Shown here: piece after piece, positions 26,120 through 35,121 of the stretch | How the letters are laid out: each line of letters starts with the position of its first letter | Numbering within the stretch: the stretch's first letter is position 1 | Assembly (NCBI GenBank): GCA_030730585.1 | Contig: JANQUV010000039.1 | Span: forward strand, 28,389 to 87,389 | Reading direction: 5' to 3' | DNA length: 59,001 nucleotides | DNA from: Haliea sp. | GTDB lineage: Bacteria; Pseudomonadota; Gammaproteobacteria; Pseudomonadales; Halieaceae | The notes under the pieces: model-generated | What the model was told of the DNA's origin: nothing | Seen by the model: only the letters and a program-made list of their open reading frames with translations | Databases searched by the model: none | Position numbers and translations under genes: made by a program

Positions 26120-26476
26120 TCAGAGGGTGTGTTTCAGCAGCAGAGATTCCCAGTCGGGTGCCGAGAAGCCGCAGCGGCGTTCATGGCCGATATCCAGCAG
26201 CGGCCGCTTGATCAGCGTGGGCTGATCAAGAATCGCCGGTAGTGCATGCGTTTCATTCATCGTGTCGCGCGCTTCGGATGATAGCGCTTTCCAGCTCGTG
26301 CTGCGGCGATTAATCAGTGTCTCCCAGCCGAGCTCTTGCAGCCACTGCTTCACCAGAGCGGGGTCGAGCCCGTCGCGGCGCACATCGTGAAAGCGGTATT
26401 CAATGGCATGCTGCTCAAGCCAGCGCAGAGCCTTTTTTACCGTGTCGCAGTTGCTGATGCCGTAAACGGTAATCAT
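26120..26476 (-). CDS. ArsC/Spx-family protein (YffB-like)
   Basis: 118-residue thioredoxin-fold protein. It has a single active-site Cys at 10 in GISNCDTVKKA and the distal IKRPLLDIG segment with the conserved Arg-Pro. This gene is typically found between nth/dapC and dapD in gammaproteobacteria, so its job is probably thiol redox rather than arsenate resistance. ATG at 26476 was chosen. The open frame extends a further 99 codons upstream into the end of nth, without family similarity. Confidence 0.9.
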   Translation of the reverse strand: MITVYGISNCDTVKKALRWLEQHAIEYRFHDVRRDGLDPALVKQWLQELGWETLINRRSTSWKALSSEARDTMNETHALPAILDQPTLIKRPLLDIGHERRCGFSAPDWESLLLKHTL

Positions 26477-26562
26477 CGCTATCTCGTGGCAAATTGGGTG
26501 GGGTACAAGGATAGCAAAAAATGCTCGGTGATACAGTCGAGCCTCATATGCCGGTTCCGTTT

Positions 26563-27219
26563 TCAGGCCTTTAGCGTGCGTTTTGGATGCTTCCGATGTG
26601 GGTAGCAGGTGCGGCAGATATCGCATACTCGCCCATCGCAGCCCCGTGCGCTGCAAAACTCCCGCCCGTAAAAAATAATCTGCAAATGCAGGCTGTTCCA
26701 GGCGCTCTCGGGGAATAACCTTTTCAAATCGCGCTCCGTTTGCACCACGTTCTTGCCGCTGGTCAGGCCCCAACGCTGTGCCAGCCGGTGGATGTGTGTG
26801 TCCACTGGAAAAGCCGGTACGCCGAACGCCTGTGCCATGACCACGCTCGCGGTTTTGTGCCCTACGCCAGGCAGCCGCTCAAGGGCCTCCATATCGACCG
26901 GCACGAGCCCGCCATGTTCGGCCATAAGGATTTCGCTCAAACGTTTGATCGCTGCAGATTTCTGCGGTGAAAGCCCGCAGGGACGAATGATGTCGCGAAT
27001 GGCTTCAACCGTCAGCCGCGCCATATCAGCCGGGTTATCGGCCAGCGCAAATAGCGCCGGCGTCACTTGATTCACCCGCTCATCGGTGCACTGTGCGCTG
27101 AGCAACACGGCGATAAGCAGAGTAAAAGGATCTTTGTGGTCCAGCGGTATGGGTTGTTCCGGATAGAGGGCTTGCAGGTGTTGTTGAATAAACGCCACGC
27201 GCGCGGCTTTGCGTAACAT
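26563..27219 (-). CDS. nth: Endonuclease III (DNA glycosylase/AP lyase)
   Basis: 218-residue base-excision-repair glycosylase for oxidised pyrimidines. The HhH motif LPGVGHKTA carries catalytic Lys122, and VDTH carries Asp140. The C-terminal iron-sulphur region contains Cys at 189, 194, 199, 202 and 205. The E. coli spacing is CX6CX2CX5C, whereas here a CX9CX2CX2C set is the simplest choice, so ligand geometry differs. It starts four bases after the dapC... operon neighbour (dapC stop at 27224 lies just upstream in transcription order) and belongs to the same transcript. Confidence 0.93.
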   Translation of the reverse strand: MLRKAARVAFIQQHLQALYPEQPIPLDHKDPFTLLIAVLLSAQCTDERVNQVTPALFALADNPADMARLTVEAIRDIIRPCGLSPQKSAAIKRLSEILMAEHGGLVPVDMEALERLPGVGHKTASVVMAQAFGVPAFPVDTHIHRLAQRWGLTSGKNVVQTERDLKRLFPESAWNSLHLQIIFYGREFCSARGCDGRVCDICRTCYPHRKHPKRTLKA

Positions 27220-27223
27220 TCGT

Positions 27224-28414
27224 CTATAGCGCCTTTATAGCGCGAACCATGCGTTCTGCGGCTTCAATGCAATCTTTCAGCGGGGCCACCAAGGCGATGC
27301 GTACGCGCTGTGCGCCGGGGTTTCCTGTGGGGGTTTCCCTGGCGAGAAAGGTTCCGGGCACAACCGTAACGTGCTCCTGGCGGTACAGGTGGCGGGCGAA
27401 CTCGGTATCTGCCACGGGTGTCTCTGGCCACAAATAAAATCCCGCTTGCGGCCGTTCAACGTTCAGATGCCCCTGCAGAATGGGCAGCACGGCATCGAAC
27501 TTTTCCCGATACAGGGCGCGGTTGACGCGCACATGGCCTTCATCGCGCCAAGCCGCCACGCTTGCGTGTTGATGATGCAAGGGCATGGCGCAGCCGTGGT
27601 AGGTCCGGTAACGCAAGAAATCCGCCATCACCTCGGCGTCGCCCGCCACAAACCCAGAGCGCAACCCCGGCAGGTTGGACCGTTTGCTAAGACTGTGGAA
27701 TACCACGCAGCGCCGGAACCGGGTGTTGCCCATCTCGGCGCAGGCTTGCAGCAGGCCCGGTGGCGGGTTGGACTCATCGCCGTAGATTTCGGAATAGCAC
27801 TCGTCGCTGGCAATAATAAAGTCGTACCGCTCTGCCAGTGTAATGAGCGTTTGCAGCTGTGCGAGGCTCATCACCGCACCGCTGGGGTTGCCGGGAGTAC
27901 AGATATAGAGCAATTGGCAGCGTTGCCACACCTGCTCAGGGACAGTGGCGAAGTCAGGTAGGTGCTGTGTTAGGGCGGTAGCATTGACGAATTCCAGCTG
28001 CGCGCCTGCAAGTAAGGCGGCGCCCTCGTAAATTTGGTAAAAGGGGTTAGGGCTGACCACCGTGGCCCCATGACCCGCCGTAACGACTGCCTGAGCGAAG
28101 GCAAACAAGGCTTCCCGGGTGCCGTTCACCGGCAGCACTTGCGTCTCGGCGTTTACAGCCGGCAGCTGGAATCGCTGCTGCAGCCAGTCAGCAATCGTTT
28201 CGCGCAGTACCGTCTCGCCCCGTGTGGCAGGGTAATTTGCCAGCAGGGGCAGCTGCGCTGCCAATGCCTCAAGCACGAAGTTGGGCGATGCATGGCGCGG
28301 TTCGCCAATCGACAGAGCGATAGGCCTGCGATCGGCTGGCGGCTGCAGGTCGGCAAACAGCGCACGCAGCTTCTCGAAAGGATAGGGGTGTAGACGATCC
28401 AGCAGCGCGTTCAT
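27224..28414 (-). CDS. dapC: Succinyldiaminopimelate transaminase
   Basis: 396-residue fold-type I aminotransferase that makes N-succinyl-LL-diaminopimelate. The PLP Lys is at about 244 in SLSKRSNLPG, Asp in IASDECYSEIY, Asn in TPGNPSG, and the C-terminal Arg in QRVRIAL. Its place between glnD and nth, with dapD and dapE downstream, supports DapC over a general aminotransferase. It begins six bases after glnD. Confidence 0.93.
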   Translation of the reverse strand: MNALLDRLHPYPFEKLRALFADLQPPADRRPIALSIGEPRHASPNFVLEALAAQLPLLANYPATRGETVLRETIADWLQQRFQLPAVNAETQVLPVNGTREALFAFAQAVVTAGHGATVVSPNPFYQIYEGAALLAGAQLEFVNATALTQHLPDFATVPEQVWQRCQLLYICTPGNPSGAVMSLAQLQTLITLAERYDFIIASDECYSEIYGDESNPPPGLLQACAEMGNTRFRRCVVFHSLSKRSNLPGLRSGFVAGDAEVMADFLRYRTYHGCAMPLHHQHASVAAWRDEGHVRVNRALYREKFDAVLPILQGHLNVERPQAGFYLWPETPVADTEFARHLYRQEHVTVVPGTFLARETPTGNPGAQRVRIALVAPLKDCIEAAERMVRAIKAL

Positions 28415-28420
28415 GGGTGA

Positions 28421-31135
28421 TTATTGGTCCTCGAGTTGATCGTCCAGCTGCTCACGTATTGCCCGCTGAATCGCGCTACAAAGCGCCTCGTCACTTAGTG
28501 GTTGCTGGTCGGCACCGGTAATGAAGAAGACGTCCTCAACCCGTTCACCCAGCGTCTGAATTTTTGCCGCCTGCAATTCCACGCCGTGCTCAACGAAAAT
28601 TCTGCCGATGCGGGCAAGCAGGCCGGGTCGGTCCCGTGCAGACACTTCCAGCACGCTAACCTGCTTGATTTCATCAAGAAATATGCTGGTTTCTGTCGCT
28701 ACTGGAAACGATTTTATCTGCCGCGGTGTGAGTCGTTGAATATTGGGGGCACGGTCGAAATCTGCAGCAGCCAGGGCTTGCGTCAGTTGGTCACGGATAT
28801 GGCGCAACTTTGCACTTTCATCAGCGATGGGGCTGCCGTCTGAGTTCAAAACGTAAAACGTATCGAGGCTCATGCCGTCTCGCGCGTTGTAAATTCTGGC
28901 ATCGTGCACACTCAATTCAAGCTGCTCGAGCTCTGCGCAAACGCGTGAAAATAGCTGCGCATGGCTGCGCGCGTGAATAAAAATCTGCGTGGCATTGGCG
29001 ACACTGGAGTCTGAGCTGTTGCGAATCAGTACCAGCGGCTGCTCGCGTTGGTAATGCCCGGCAGTCGCTTCCGTGTGCCAGGCAATATCTTCGGGTTTTT
29101 CCCGCAAGAAATAGTCTTCTCCCTGGCCACGCCACAGGTCCTCCAGCTCCTCTGGCGTAAATCCGCGGTACTCCAGCAAGTCTGCTGCGGCTTTGCGGGT
29201 CTGTTCTATCCAGACTTGCTTGTCGACCGGGTTTTCCAGGCCGCGCCGCAGAGCCCGACGCGTGCCGGTATAAAGTTGGCGCAGCAGGCTGCCGCGCCAC
29301 GCGTTCCAGAGTGTAGGGTTGGTTGCGTTGATGTCTGCAACGGTCAGTGTGAATAAATAGTCCAGGCGATCAAGGCTGCCCACGTGGTGCGCAAATTGCT
29401 GGATAACGTCAGGGTCTGATATATCTTTGCGCTGCGACACCGCCGACATGGTCAGGTGGTTGCGTACCAACCATACGACCAAGTCGTTATCGTTCTCACT
29501 AAGTCCATGCTCTGAGCAAAAACGTGCGGCATCCACGGCCCCAAGCTCCGAGTGGTCACCACCCCGCCCCTTGCCAATATCGTGGTACAGCCCGGCGATA
29601 TACAGTAACTCGATTTTGGGCAGGCGCCGGGCGACCCGGCTGCTGACCGGGAAACGTTCATCAAACTCAGGTTTCTGGAAGCGCCGCATATACTGGATGA
29701 CTTCCAGCGTGTGGGCATCGACCGTATAGGTGTGGAAGAGGTCGTGCTGCATTTGGCCTACGATTTTGCCGAATTCCGGCAGGTAGTTGCCAAGGATGCC
29801 GTAACGCGTCATGCCGCGCAGCAGACGCGTCATATTGTGCGGCGAGCGCAGAACATCAAGGAAGCTGGAGCGGTTGGCCGGGTCTGCGCGGAAAGCACGG
29901 TTGACCAAATGCCTGTGTTCGCGAATCAGTCGAATGGTGGGCGTGCCAACACCGATTATTCCCGGTTCACGGCCCGCCAGCACGAATACTTCAAGCAGGG
30001 CGTTCGGTTGGTTGCTGAACAGGTCGTCGCGCAGCGCCTCGATGTAGCCGTTGCGAACCTGAAAGCGCTCATTGAGTATGCGTACTTCATCCAGCTGGTC
30101 TGCGCGCAAGATAGCATGGTCAAAGTTCTGCACCAGCAGCTCGTTCAGCTCGCCGAGCGCCAGCGCCCAGCGGTAGTAGGTTTGCATGAATTGTTCGACG
30201 GCCAGCTTTTTGCCGTCTTTGAAGCCCCAGAGCTCTGCCAGCGCGCGCTGGTGATCAAACAGCAGCCGGTCCTCTTCGCGGCCAGCCACCAAATGCAAGG
30301 CATAGCGTACCTGCCACATGAAGTCCCGGCCATGCAGCAACATGCGGCGTTCGTCCGGCGTCAGGAACTCACCGGTGTCCATGTTTTCCAGGGAATCAAC
30401 GCCGAAATGCCGCTCCGCAATCCAAGCGATAATCTGCAAGTCGCGGAGCCCGCCAGGTGAGCTTTTTACATTGGGCTCGAGGTTGTATTCGGTGTCTGCA
30501 AATTTGGCGTGCCGTGCCCTTTGTTCCTCCAGCTTGGCGCGAAAAAAATCTGCGCTGGGCCACATCTGGTCGGGGCCGGTGCGCGCCCGAACCTCAGCCA
30601 TCAGCGCTTCAGGGCCGCGGATAACCCTCGTCTCCAGTAGATTTGTAAGGATTGTGATGTCTCCGCGGGCCTTGTTACAACATTCGCGCACTGTTCGCAC
30701 GCTATGGCCTATCGTCAGCCCCAGATCCCAGAGCTGTGTGACAAACTGTTCCAGTTGTGCATGGCAGGATTCACTGTTTTCTTCCAGCAACACCAGAATG
30801 TCGATATCAGAATGTGGGTGCAGTTCTCCGCGTCCATAGCCGCCCACCGCGATCAAGGCGGGTTCCGCCCCCGACCAATGACAGCTATCCCACAATGTTC
30901 CGAGTAGAACATCCATAAACCAAGAGCGCAGGTGCAGTAAGTCGGCAACCCGGGTGCCCGCATGGAACTGGGCATGCAGATACTCTGCCGCCGTTTTTAA
31001 CGCCTGCTTACCCGCCGGCAGCGTATTGCCAGCATCGATAGCGGCCTTGAAGGCTGCGCGGTCAAACAACTGATCAGGCAGCTGCGGGCTCTGGTCGTAG
31101 GATGCTTCTGCTACAGAGGTGTCAGAAGCGCTCAT
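28421..31135 (-). CDS. glnD: Bifunctional [protein-PII] uridylyltransferase/uridylyl-removing enzyme
   Basis: 904-residue nitrogen sensor that uridylylates PII proteins when glutamine is low and de-uridylylates them when it is high. It has a nucleotidyltransferase domain with GGYGRGE (98-104) and DID (110-112). A central HD domain carries HDIGKGRGGDHSELG, and two C-terminal ACT domains contain VSARDRPGLLARIGRIF. ATG at 31135 lies within the end of map (14-base overlap). An in-frame ATG ten codons upstream would lengthen the overlap. Confidence 0.95.
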   Translation of the reverse strand: MSASDTSVAEASYDQSPQLPDQLFDRAAFKAAIDAGNTLPAGKQALKTAAEYLHAQFHAGTRVADLLHLRSWFMDVLLGTLWDSCHWSGAEPALIAVGGYGRGELHPHSDIDILVLLEENSESCHAQLEQFVTQLWDLGLTIGHSVRTVRECCNKARGDITILTNLLETRVIRGPEALMAEVRARTGPDQMWPSADFFRAKLEEQRARHAKFADTEYNLEPNVKSSPGGLRDLQIIAWIAERHFGVDSLENMDTGEFLTPDERRMLLHGRDFMWQVRYALHLVAGREEDRLLFDHQRALAELWGFKDGKKLAVEQFMQTYYRWALALGELNELLVQNFDHAILRADQLDEVRILNERFQVRNGYIEALRDDLFSNQPNALLEVFVLAGREPGIIGVGTPTIRLIREHRHLVNRAFRADPANRSSFLDVLRSPHNMTRLLRGMTRYGILGNYLPEFGKIVGQMQHDLFHTYTVDAHTLEVIQYMRRFQKPEFDERFPVSSRVARRLPKIELLYIAGLYHDIGKGRGGDHSELGAVDAARFCSEHGLSENDNDLVVWLVRNHLTMSAVSQRKDISDPDVIQQFAHHVGSLDRLDYLFTLTVADINATNPTLWNAWRGSLLRQLYTGTRRALRRGLENPVDKQVWIEQTRKAAADLLEYRGFTPEELEDLWRGQGEDYFLREKPEDIAWHTEATAGHYQREQPLVLIRNSSDSSVANATQIFIHARSHAQLFSRVCAELEQLELSVHDARIYNARDGMSLDTFYVLNSDGSPIADESAKLRHIRDQLTQALAAADFDRAPNIQRLTPRQIKSFPVATETSIFLDEIKQVSVLEVSARDRPGLLARIGRIFVEHGVELQAAKIQTLGERVEDVFFITGADQQPLSDEALCSAIQRAIREQLDDQLEDQ

Positions 31136-31895
31136 CGGACCGCCGCGTGAAAATCTCGCAGCCATCGGCTGTTACTCCAAGGGTGTGTTCCCACTGGGCC
31201 GACAAACGGCCATCACGGGTGGTGACGGTCCAGCCGTCCTTTGCGTTGAGTTTGGTGTGTCGCCGGCCCGCATTGATCATCGGTTCAATAGTAAAAGTCA
31301 TGCCTTCCTCCAGCACCAAACCCGTGCCGGGTTTGCCGTAGTGCAGTACTTGCGGGTCCTCATGAAAAATCTTGCCAATCCCATGTCCGCAGTATTCGCG
31401 CACCACAGAGTAATAATTTTTCTCCGCATGCTGCTGAATAACCGCGCCGATATCACCCAGACTGGCACCGGGGCGCACAATCGCCAAGGCCATGTACAGG
31501 CACTCCTGCGTAACCTGAATCAGGCGCTGCGCATGGGGGGCAACCTCACCCACCTCGACCATGATACTGGTGTCGCCGTGGTAACCATCCTTGATCACGG
31601 TGACGTCAATATTGACGATGTCGCCCGCCTTGAGCTTTTTGCTGTCTGAGGGAATGCCGTGACAAACAACCTCGTTGATCGAGGTACAAATAGAGCGGGG
31701 GAAGCCGTTGTAGTCGAGAGGCGCAGGAATCGCGTTCTGCACTTCGGTAATGTATTCGTGGCAGATACGATCGAGGTCACCTGTAGTGATGCCTGGCTCC
31801 ACGCGGGGCTTGATCATTTCCAGCACTTCAGCGGCCATACGTCCTGCCACGCGCATCTTCTCGATTTCGTCGGGGGTCTTGATTGTAACTGCCAT
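31122..31895 (-). CDS. map: Methionine aminopeptidase type I
   Basis: 257-residue enzyme that removes the initiator Met from nascent proteins. The dinuclear metal site is visible: Asp in VNIDVTV and in GYHGDTS, His in GHGIGKIFHE, Glu in GMTFTIEPM and the late Glu in WEHT. It is the first gene of the map-glnD-dapC-nth-(arsC-like)-dapD-dapE operon and is divergent from rpsB, as in many pseudomonads. Confidence 0.96.
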   Translation of the reverse strand: MAVTIKTPDEIEKMRVAGRMAAEVLEMIKPRVEPGITTGDLDRICHEYITEVQNAIPAPLDYNGFPRSICTSINEVVCHGIPSDSKKLKAGDIVNIDVTVIKDGYHGDTSIMVEVGEVAPHAQRLIQVTQECLYMALAIVRPGASLGDIGAVIQQHAEKNYYSVVREYCGHGIGKIFHEDPQVLHYGKPGTGLVLEEGMTFTIEPMINAGRRHTKLNAKDGWTVTTRDGRLSAQWEHTLGVTADGCEIFTRRSDERF

Positions 31896-31990
31896 GTGCT
31901 ACCTGTTTTTTGTGCAAGGGGTGGGTATTGGGGCGCCGCCGCTGGTTGGGGTATTCTACAGGAATTGCGGGTTGTTTGAGTAATCTCCCG

Positions 31991-32018
31991 GGGCGGCCCG
32001 TTGGGCCGCTGCGTCGCT
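31991..32018 (+). repeat. Left arm of a 28-bp inverted repeat pair
   Basis: The arm reads GGGCGGCCC... through ...GCTGCGTCGCT and matches the reverse complement of 32173-32200 at 26 of 28 positions. Each arm also contains its own hairpin (GCGGCCC paired with GGGCCGC around three bases). The 154 bases between the arms have no gene. It could be a dispersed intergenic repeat or a small non-autonomous element. Confidence 0.75.
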
Positions 32019-32172
32019 CCGGGGCCCGGAGGTTCTTTTTGCTCCACTGCGGGCGCATGCGGCTCGCTGACCCTGTTTCTTCTTGCGCTACCATCTGGCG
32101 GCTGAGTTGTTGGTAGGTTTGGTGTCTGCCAGGGCTGCTACGTGTTTGATGTGGTTGGTTCCCGCTGCGCGA

Positions 32173-32200
32173 AGCGACGCAGCGGCCCCAAGGGCCGCCC
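32173..32200 (-). repeat. Right arm of the 28-bp inverted repeat pair
   Basis: Mirror copy of 31991-32018 with two mismatches. A third, shorter relative, CGCGAAGCGACACAGCAGCC, begins about 60 bases further on, near 32241, in the same orientation as this arm. Several degenerate copies in one gap point to an intergenic repeat family. Confidence 0.75.
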
Positions 32201-32335
32201 CCAGAACAAAGCCTCCGCACAAGAGCAGAAAGTCACCCACCGCGCGAAGCGACACAGCAGCCTAACCGGGCCCACCCTCCATCAGAGCCCCAGCCTCTAA
32301 CCAGCAACCCGCCGCTTCCCAGCAGCCCCCACTTG

Positions 32336-32344
32336 TGGTATAAA
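32336..32344 (+). promoter_or_regulatory. Probable rpsB promoter, extended -10
   Basis: TGG followed by TATAAA fits an extended -10 element (TGn then the hexamer). No clear -35 precedes it, as is common for extended -10 promoters. Transcription would start near 32351 and give a leader of about 150 bases before the rpsB ATG. Confidence 0.5.
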
Positions 32345-32363
32345 GCGCCGCGTCTTTACGGGT

Positions 32364-32468
32364 GGGCTAAGGCTCGAAAGCCCGCAGGGAAGGAAATCTA
32401 ACGTCGCACACATATCGACACCTGCGTCAGGGTGCCGGCTTCGGTCGGTTTGGCGCTTGGGATATGTG
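32364..32468 (+). promoter_or_regulatory. Structured rpsB leader RNA, candidate S2 autoregulatory element
   Basis: Two structural parts are visible. First, GGGCT and AGCCC (32364-32383) form a hairpin. Second, CACATATC (32409-32416) pairs perfectly with GATATGTG (32461-32468), closing a domain that holds two further hairpins (CACC/GGTG at 32419-32434 and CCG/CGG around GCTT at 32435-32444). This gives a three-way junction about 30 bases before the start codon. Ribosomal protein S2 represses its own operon through the leader in gammaproteobacteria; assigning that role here is inference. Confidence 0.55.
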
Positions 32469-32499
32469 GAGGCCTAACCCGATACAAAAGGCAATTATT

Positions 32500-33255
32500 A
32501 TGACAACGCAAGTAAGCATGCGTGACCTGCTGCAAGCAGGCGCTCACTTTGGTCACCAGACCCGGTACTGGAACCCCAAGATGGATCGTTTCATCTTTGG
32601 CGCCCGGAACAAGATCCACATCATCAACCTGGAGCACACTGTGCCCGCGTTTAATGAGGCTTTAGCCCTCATTCAGCGGCTTTCCGGGAACAAGAACAAG
32701 ATTTTGTTTGTCGGCACCAAGCGTGCGGCAGGCAAGATTATCAAAGAACAGGCGGATCGCGCCGGCATGCCCTACGTGAGCCATCGCTGGCTCGGCGGCA
32801 TGCTGACCAACTACAAGACCATACGCGCCTCAATAAAGCGTCTGCGTGAGCTGGAAGCACAGCAAGCAGACGGTACCTTCGCCAAGCTCACGAAGAAAGA
32901 AGCGCTGATGCGCAGCCGTGACATGGAGAAACTTGAGCGCAGTATTGGCGGTATCAAGGACATGGGCGGCTTACCTGATGCACTGTTCGTGATTGACGTT
33001 GATCACGAGCGTATCGCCATTACCGAGGCCAACAAACTCGGCATACCGGTGATTGGCGTAGTTGATACCAACAGCAACCCCGATGGCGTTGATTACGTTA
33101 TCCCGGGCAACGACGACGCAATCCGCGCTATCAAGCTGTATGTATCTGCCGTGGCTGATGCCTGCCTTGCCGGCAAGTCCGATGCGGGCGACCAGAGCGT
33201 TGTGCGTGACGAGTTTGTTGAAGTGGCGGCGGCTGCTGAGTCAGCAGCCGAGTAA
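32500..33255 (+). CDS. rpsB: 30S ribosomal protein S2
   Basis: 251-residue ribosomal protein. The start [20 protein letters not shown] and the conserved [20 protein letters not shown] and RWLGGMLTN segments identify S2, and the length matches E. coli (241) with a slightly longer acidic Ala/Glu tail. ATG at 32500 was preferred over an upstream in-frame extension of twelve codons that lies in the leader. It heads the rpsB-tsf unit. Confidence 0.98.
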   Translation: MTTQVSMRDLLQAGAHFGHQTRYWNPKMDRFIFGARNKIHIINLEHTVPAFNEALALIQRLSGNKNKILFVGTKRAAGKIIKEQADRAGMPYVSHRWLGGMLTNYKTIRASIKRLRELEAQQADGTFAKLTKKEALMRSRDMEKLERSIGGIKDMGGLPDALFVIDVDHERIAITEANKLGIPVIGVVDTNSNPDGVDYVIPGNDDAIRAIKLYVSAVADACLAGKSDAGDQSVVRDEFVEVAAAAESAAE

Positions 33256-33263
33256 ACCTCGCA

Positions 33264-33295
33264 CTCCGGGGCAGCCATCGTGGCTTGCCCTGGAG
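33264..33295 (+). promoter_or_regulatory. Strong hairpin between rpsB and tsf
   Basis: CTCCGGGGCA pairs with TGCCCTGGAG (one G-U), and GCC/GGC extends the stem toward a five-base loop with one bulged T. No T run follows, so it is not a standard terminator. It may tune tsf relative to rpsB by partial attenuation or RNA processing. Confidence 0.5.
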
Positions 33296-33367
33296 TACCC
33301 TGGCCTCCGTTCGGGGGCGATCGTAAAGAATTCGCGGCCCTTTTGAGGTCGTAGCAGGAGAAACCCC

Positions 33368-34225
33368 ATGTCTGCAGCATTGGTCAAAGAACTACGTGAG
33401 CGTACCGGTTTGGGTTTGTTGGAGTGCAAAAAAGCGCTGGCGACCGCCGACGGTGACGTTGAAAAAGCGATTGAAGAGTTGCGTAAATCCAGCGGTATGA
33501 AGGCGGCAAAAAAAGCCGGGCGCACGGCAGCTGACGGCGTTGTAGCAACTCGCATTGCCGAAGACGGCAGCTACGGTGTGATCGTTGAAGTGAATAGTGA
33601 AACGGATTTTGTGGCCCGCGATGAGAACTTTTTGGGCTTTGTTGCCCAAGTGGTAAATGCCGCCTTTGAAGGCCGTCAAACCGACGTGGCCGCTCTGATG
33701 GCCGGCGATCTCGAATCGGCTCGCGAGGCTCTGGTACAGAAGATCGGCGAAAATATCAGCGTGCGTCGCGTCAACTTGGTGACAGCTGATGCAGGTGTCG
33801 TCGGTGCCTACGTCCATGGCAATAACCGCATTGCAGTGCTGGTTGAGCTCAAGGGTGGCGATCAAGACCTGGCCAAAGACGTTGCGATGCACGTTGCCGC
33901 GGTGAACCCTCAGGTTGTATCTGCTGAGCATATGCCGGCGGAAGTGATTGAGAAGGAGCGTGAAATTTATACTGTACAGGCGCAGGATTCCGGCAAGCCC
34001 GCTGAAATTGTTGAGAAGATGATCGGTGGTCGTATTAAGAAGTTTCTTGCTGAAAACAGCCTTGTTGAGCAGGCATTCGTCAAGGACCCCGACGTGACGG
34101 TTGGTAAGTTGGTCTCGGCTGCAGGTGCTGCGGTGGTGTCTTTTGCCCGTTTTGAAGTGGGTGAGGGCATCGAGAAGGAGCACGTTGATTTCGCCGCTGA
34201 AGTGGCCGCGCAGCTGAAAGGTTAA
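33368..34225 (+). CDS. tsf: Elongation factor Ts
   Basis: 285-residue nucleotide exchange factor for EF-Tu. An N-terminal UBA-like domain ([20 protein letters not shown]) is followed by the conserved core [16 protein letters not shown], which contacts EF-Tu. AGGAG lies seven bases before the ATG. It is followed directly by a clear intrinsic terminator, so rpsB-tsf forms its own transcription unit. Confidence 0.98.
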   Translation: MSAALVKELRERTGLGLLECKKALATADGDVEKAIEELRKSSGMKAAKKAGRTAADGVVATRIAEDGSYGVIVEVNSETDFVARDENFLGFVAQVVNAAFEGRQTDVAALMAGDLESAREALVQKIGENISVRRVNLVTADAGVVGAYVHGNNRIAVLVELKGGDQDLAKDVAMHVAAVNPQVVSAEHMPAEVIEKEREIYTVQAQDSGKPAEIVEKMIGGRIKKFLAENSLVEQAFVKDPDVTVGKLVSAAGAAVVSFARFEVGEGIEKEHVDFAAEVAAQLKG

Positions 34226-34240
34226 GGCTGTGATTGGTTA

Positions 34241-34269
34241 AAAAAAACGGGGCTTAGGCCCCGTTTTTT
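34241..34269 (+). terminator. Intrinsic terminator after tsf
   Basis: A perfect CGGGGC/GCCCCG stem with TTAG loop is flanked by a run of seven A on the left and six T on the right. The A tract can extend the stem and works in either direction. It starts 15 bases after the tsf stop. Confidence 0.92.
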
Positions 34270-34368
34270 ATGCCTTTGGGCTAGTGTCAGGTGGGACTTT
34301 ATGGGGTGCGGTACTAGGGTGCGGCCCGATTGTCCTGTACTATAGCGACAGTTCGGGAGACGACCGTT

Positions 34369-35094
34369 ATGCCACAACCTTCAGGCGACAAGAAATATAA
34401 ACGCATACTGCTCAAACTCAGTGGCGAGGCCCTTACCGGTAGCGAAAAATTTGGTATCGACCCGCGTATTCTCGATCAGTTGGCGCTGGAAATTGGCCAG
34501 TTGGTCGGCATCGGTGTGCAGGTGGGTATCGTTGTGGGCGGTGGTAATTTGTTTCGAGGCGCAGCACTGCAGGCAGCAGGCCTTGATCGCGTAACCGGCG
34601 ATCATATGGGTATGCTGGCAACCGTTATGAATGCGCTGGCCCTGCGCGATGCACTGGAAAGGTCGAGTATCGCCACTCAGGTAATGTCTTCTATCCCCAT
34701 GAGTGGTGTGGTTGATCACTACGACCGGCGCAAGGCGATTCGTGCCCTGAGCAACGGTGATGTGGTGATTTTCTGTGCCGGCACGGGTAATCCTTTTTTT
34801 ACTACGGATTCTGCGGCCTGCCTGCGCGGTATTGAGGTCGATGCCGACCTCGTGCTCAAGGCCACCAAGGTTGACGGCGTCTACTCGGCTGACCCCATGA
34901 AGTTCAGTGATGCCGTCAAGTACGAGCATTTGAGTTACGACGAGGTGCTGGACAAAAAGCTGGAAGTGATGGATCTGACGGCGATCTGTCTGTGCCGGGA
35001 CCACCGCATGCCAGTGCGCGTTTTCAAGATGGAAGAGCGCGGCGCATTGCTGAATATTGTGCGCGGCGGTGTGGAAGGGACCCTCATTCAATAG
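34369..35094 (+). CDS. pyrH: Uridylate kinase
   Basis: 241-residue bacterial UMP kinase of the amino-acid-kinase fold, essential for pyrimidine nucleotides. It shows the phosphate-binding [19 protein letters not shown], and the [15 protein letters not shown] segment. ATG at 34369 has GGGAG about nine bases upstream. Thirteen extra upstream codons from an alternative start are not conserved. It begins the unit after the tsf terminator and is followed by frr. Confidence 0.97.
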   Translation: MPQPSGDKKYKRILLKLSGEALTGSEKFGIDPRILDQLALEIGQLVGIGVQVGIVVGGGNLFRGAALQAAGLDRVTGDHMGMLATVMNALALRDALERSSIATQVMSSIPMSGVVDHYDRRKAIRALSNGDVVIFCAGTGNPFFTTDSAACLRGIEVDADLVLKATKVDGVYSADPMKFSDAVKYEHLSYDEVLDKKLEVMDLTAICLCRDHRMPVRVFKMEERGALLNIVRGGVEGTLIQ

Positions 35095-35121
35095 CCCTAT
35101 TGCAGCGCAAGGAGAATCAAA

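Larger units (their letters stand above)
31896..32499. other. Map-rpsB intergenic region without genes
   Basis: This 604-base gap holds the map upstream region, a GC-rich stretch bounded by a 28-base inverted repeat (31991-32018 and 32173-32200), a probable rpsB promoter near 32336 and a structured rpsB leader. Short open frames inside it have no recognisable similarity, and their composition differs from neighbouring genes. I see no tRNA or conserved small RNA apart from the leader. Confidence 0.7.

Noticed and set aside
26120-26476. Arsenate reductase involved in arsenic resistance
   Set aside because: There is a single Cys and a dap-operon context with no ars genes; it fits the YffB/Spx-like housekeeping branch.
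32083-32265. Short Ala/Arg/Pro-rich open frames in the map-rpsB gap
   Set aside because: They run through the inverted repeat arms and have repeat-like composition without ribosome sites or known homology.
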